From Roseibium polysiphoniae (GTDB lineage: Bacteria > Pseudomonadota > Alphaproteobacteria > Rhizobiales > Stappiaceae): a stretch of DNA of 64,000 nt. Position 1 is the first letter of the stretch. The number at the start of each line of letters is the position of its first letter. The notes under the pieces are model-generated. The model was not told where the DNA came from. It worked only from the letters and a program-made list of their open reading frames with translations, and made no database searches. Both the position numbers and the translations under genes were made by a program. The stretch spans positions 434,001-498,000 of the forward strand of contig NZ_JACYXJ010000007.1 in NCBI RefSeq assembly GCF_014842925.1, written 5' to 3'. Below, in pieces: positions 62,718 to 64,000 of this stretch.

Positions 62718-64000
62718 TTAAGCGATCAACCGTGATCGTCTTGTCGCATCATCGAGCGGTGCAGGACGGCCAAACAGGTAACCCTGCAAATAATCGCAGT
62801 TTGCCTTCCTAAGAAAGTCGCGCTGCTTTTCGGTTTCAACACCTTCCGCCACCACTTGCATGCCAAGCACATTGGCCAGACCGATCATGGTGTGGATGAT
62901 CTGGCCCGCATCCGGGTCCGTCTCTATCCGTGACACGAAGCTGCGGTCGATCTTCATCTTTTGAAACCGATACTCATGGAGATAGCTGAGGCTCGAGAAG
63001 CCGGTGCCGAAGTCATCAATCGCCACAGCGATGCCGAGTTCGTTGAGGTCCGCAAAGACACCCCGAATTGTTTCTGAGCGCTCCATCATGACCGACTCCG
63101 TGATCTCCATAACCAGCCGCTCAGGCGGCAGGTCATATTCCGCCAACAGTTTCGAGACGTTGCCGACGAAGTTCTCTTCGACCAGCTGCGTCGCACAGAC
63201 GTTCACGGTGACGCCGGCCGTTTGCCACAGGGAAGCATCCGCGATCGCGCGCCTCATGACCCAGTCACCAATGCGGTTGATGGTCCCGTCTTCCTGGGCC
63301 AGGGGGAGAAACACATCAGGGCCGAGCAACCCTCTTTGGGGATGCTGCCACCGGATCAGTGCCTCAGAGAAGGTCACCTCTTCGGTCTTTGCATCGACGA
63401 GCGGCTGATAGAAGAGAACAAACTCATCCTCCTCCAGTGCTGTCTTGAGCTCATCGCGCATCCGCTGATGTTCGCGCAGCGCATCATCCATGACGCGGTC
63501 AAACACCTTGTACCGGCCGCGCCCCTCGGACTTGCACCTTTGCAACGCCACATCTGCCGCTCTAATGAGCGCTGAAAGATCGTCGCCATGGTGAGGATAG
63601 AGCGCGACACCAAGGCTGCAGGAGGCCTGAAGGTGGTGGCCGTCCACGTCGAGTTGCCGGTTTGTTGCCTGGCTCAGCGCGCTAACATCCGCCACTAGCT
63701 CCTCTGGCGAAGCCCGATCGGTCAAAAGCAGCAGGAATTCGTCACCTCCGATCCGTCCGATTACGTCTGACGGACGGGTTCGCTCTTGAAGGAACGCAAC
63801 GATCATCGTCAACAACCGGTCACCGACGACATGGCCATGGGCATCATTGGTCTGCTTGAGATAATCGACGTCCATATAGACAACCGCCGCGTAACCACCG
63901 GCTTCCGCCTGAGACGACAGAACGGCGCCGGCGTCCTCATAAAACAGGTCTCGTCTCGCCAAGCCGGTGAGAGCGTCATGCTTCGCGGCATGAATGGCTT
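62718..64000 (-). CDS. GGDEF-EAL cyclic-di-GMP protein, partial (5' end outside window)
   Basis: The minus-strand frame runs through the right edge: before the codons at 63962 it reads H-A-A-K-H-D-A-L-T-G-L-A-R-R, the normal start of a GGDEF domain, so the real N terminus lies outside and may hold a sensor. The GGDEF domain has I-G-G-D-E-F and a later S-L-G-V-A-L-Y-P-H-H. The EAL domain has intact E-A-L-I-R-W, E-I-T-E-S, I-D-D-F-G-T-G, M-K-I-D-R-S-F and A-E-G-V-E, so both synthesis and breakdown of cyclic-di-GMP are possible. Confidence 0.93.
   Translation of the reverse strand, partial: AIHAAKHDALTGLARRDLFYEDAGAVLSSQAEAGGYAAVVYMDVDYLKQTNDAHGHVVGDRLLTMIVAFLQERTRPSDVIGRIGGDEFLLLLTDRASPEELVADVSALSQATNRQLDVDGHHLQASCSLGVALYPHHGDDLSALIRAADVALQRCKSEGRGRYKVFDRVMDDALREHQRMRDELKTALEEDEFVLFYQPLVDAKTEEVTFSEALIRWQHPQRGLLGPDVFLPLAQEDGTINRIGDWVMRRAIADASLWQTAGVTVNVCATQLVEENFVGNVSKLLAEYDLPPERLVMEITESVMMERSETIRGVFADLNELGIAVAIDDFGTGFSSLSYLHEYRFQKMKIDRSFVSRIETDPDAGQIIHTMIGLANVLGMQVVAEGVETEKQRDFLRKANCDYLQGYLFGRPAPLDDATRRSRLIA

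Overview
The window looks like part of the main chromosome of a free-living, probably marine, alphaproteobacterium of the Hyphomicrobiales (Stappiaceae, Roseibium/Labrenzia-like). The grounds are the rpsT-dnaA-dnaN-recF-gyrB order, the GC-rich coding bias, an alphaproteobacterial LexA box (GAAC-N7-GAAC), and a catabolic gene repertoire for hydroxyproline, xylose and reduced sulfur. The genus is inferred from gene content and not proven. I saw no IS element, prophage, CRISPR array or plasmid signature.

Layout. 1-8587 is the replication core: the end of an enoyl-CoA hydratase, rpsT, a rhodanese-like gene, dnaA, dnaN, recF and gyrB, closed by a strong terminator. 8597-11658 holds a PAS-GGDEF-EAL protein, a short RlpA-like protein, an orphan terminator and tRNA-Arg(CCG). 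11930-21033 is a hydroxyproline catabolic island. It has a DapA-family lyase, an Ldh2-type Pyr2C reductase, a GntR/FCD regulator, a proline-racemase-family enzyme with a Ser/Thr catalytic pair, a polar amino acid ABC transporter and a fused aconitase X. A shared TTGGATACA operator sits at each promoter. 21195-26980 is an envelope and glycan region: an ICMT-like methyltransferase, a small lipoprotein, four glycosyltransferases of different families and a lipid kinase.

27018-35704 is mixed metabolism: a LysR regulator divergent from glutaryl-CoA dehydrogenase, a FOXRED1-like oxidase, an N-formylglutamate amidohydrolase, an aldo/keto reductase, a serine-glyoxylate-type aminotransferase and a double PPK2. 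36011-39116 carries a three-domain DedA-PAP2-LssY membrane protein convergent with a DUF1176 protein. 39287-44788 is a sulfide/persulfide operon: two YeeE/YedE proteins, a persulfide dioxygenase, a DUF442-SQR fusion and a SulP transporter. 44842-47346 has an unusual hydrolase-TPR protein, a secreted orphan, SOS-controlled mmcB and a DUF2256 peptide.

47343-51333 is a trehalose operon (otsB-GH15-otsA, minus strand). 51458-59164 is the xylose system: xylA and xylB, a single-domain xylG, xylH and xylF, and the divergent ROK repressor xylR. xylR is translationally coupled through ATGA overlaps to a di-heme oxidoreductase and a CRTAC1/FG-GAP secreted protein, an odd cassette that ends at 62273. The window closes with a small membrane protein and a GGDEF-EAL protein cut by the right edge.

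The most notable items are the hydroxyproline regulon with its four operator copies and Ser/Thr enzyme, and the xylR-DHOR-CRTAC1 cassette.
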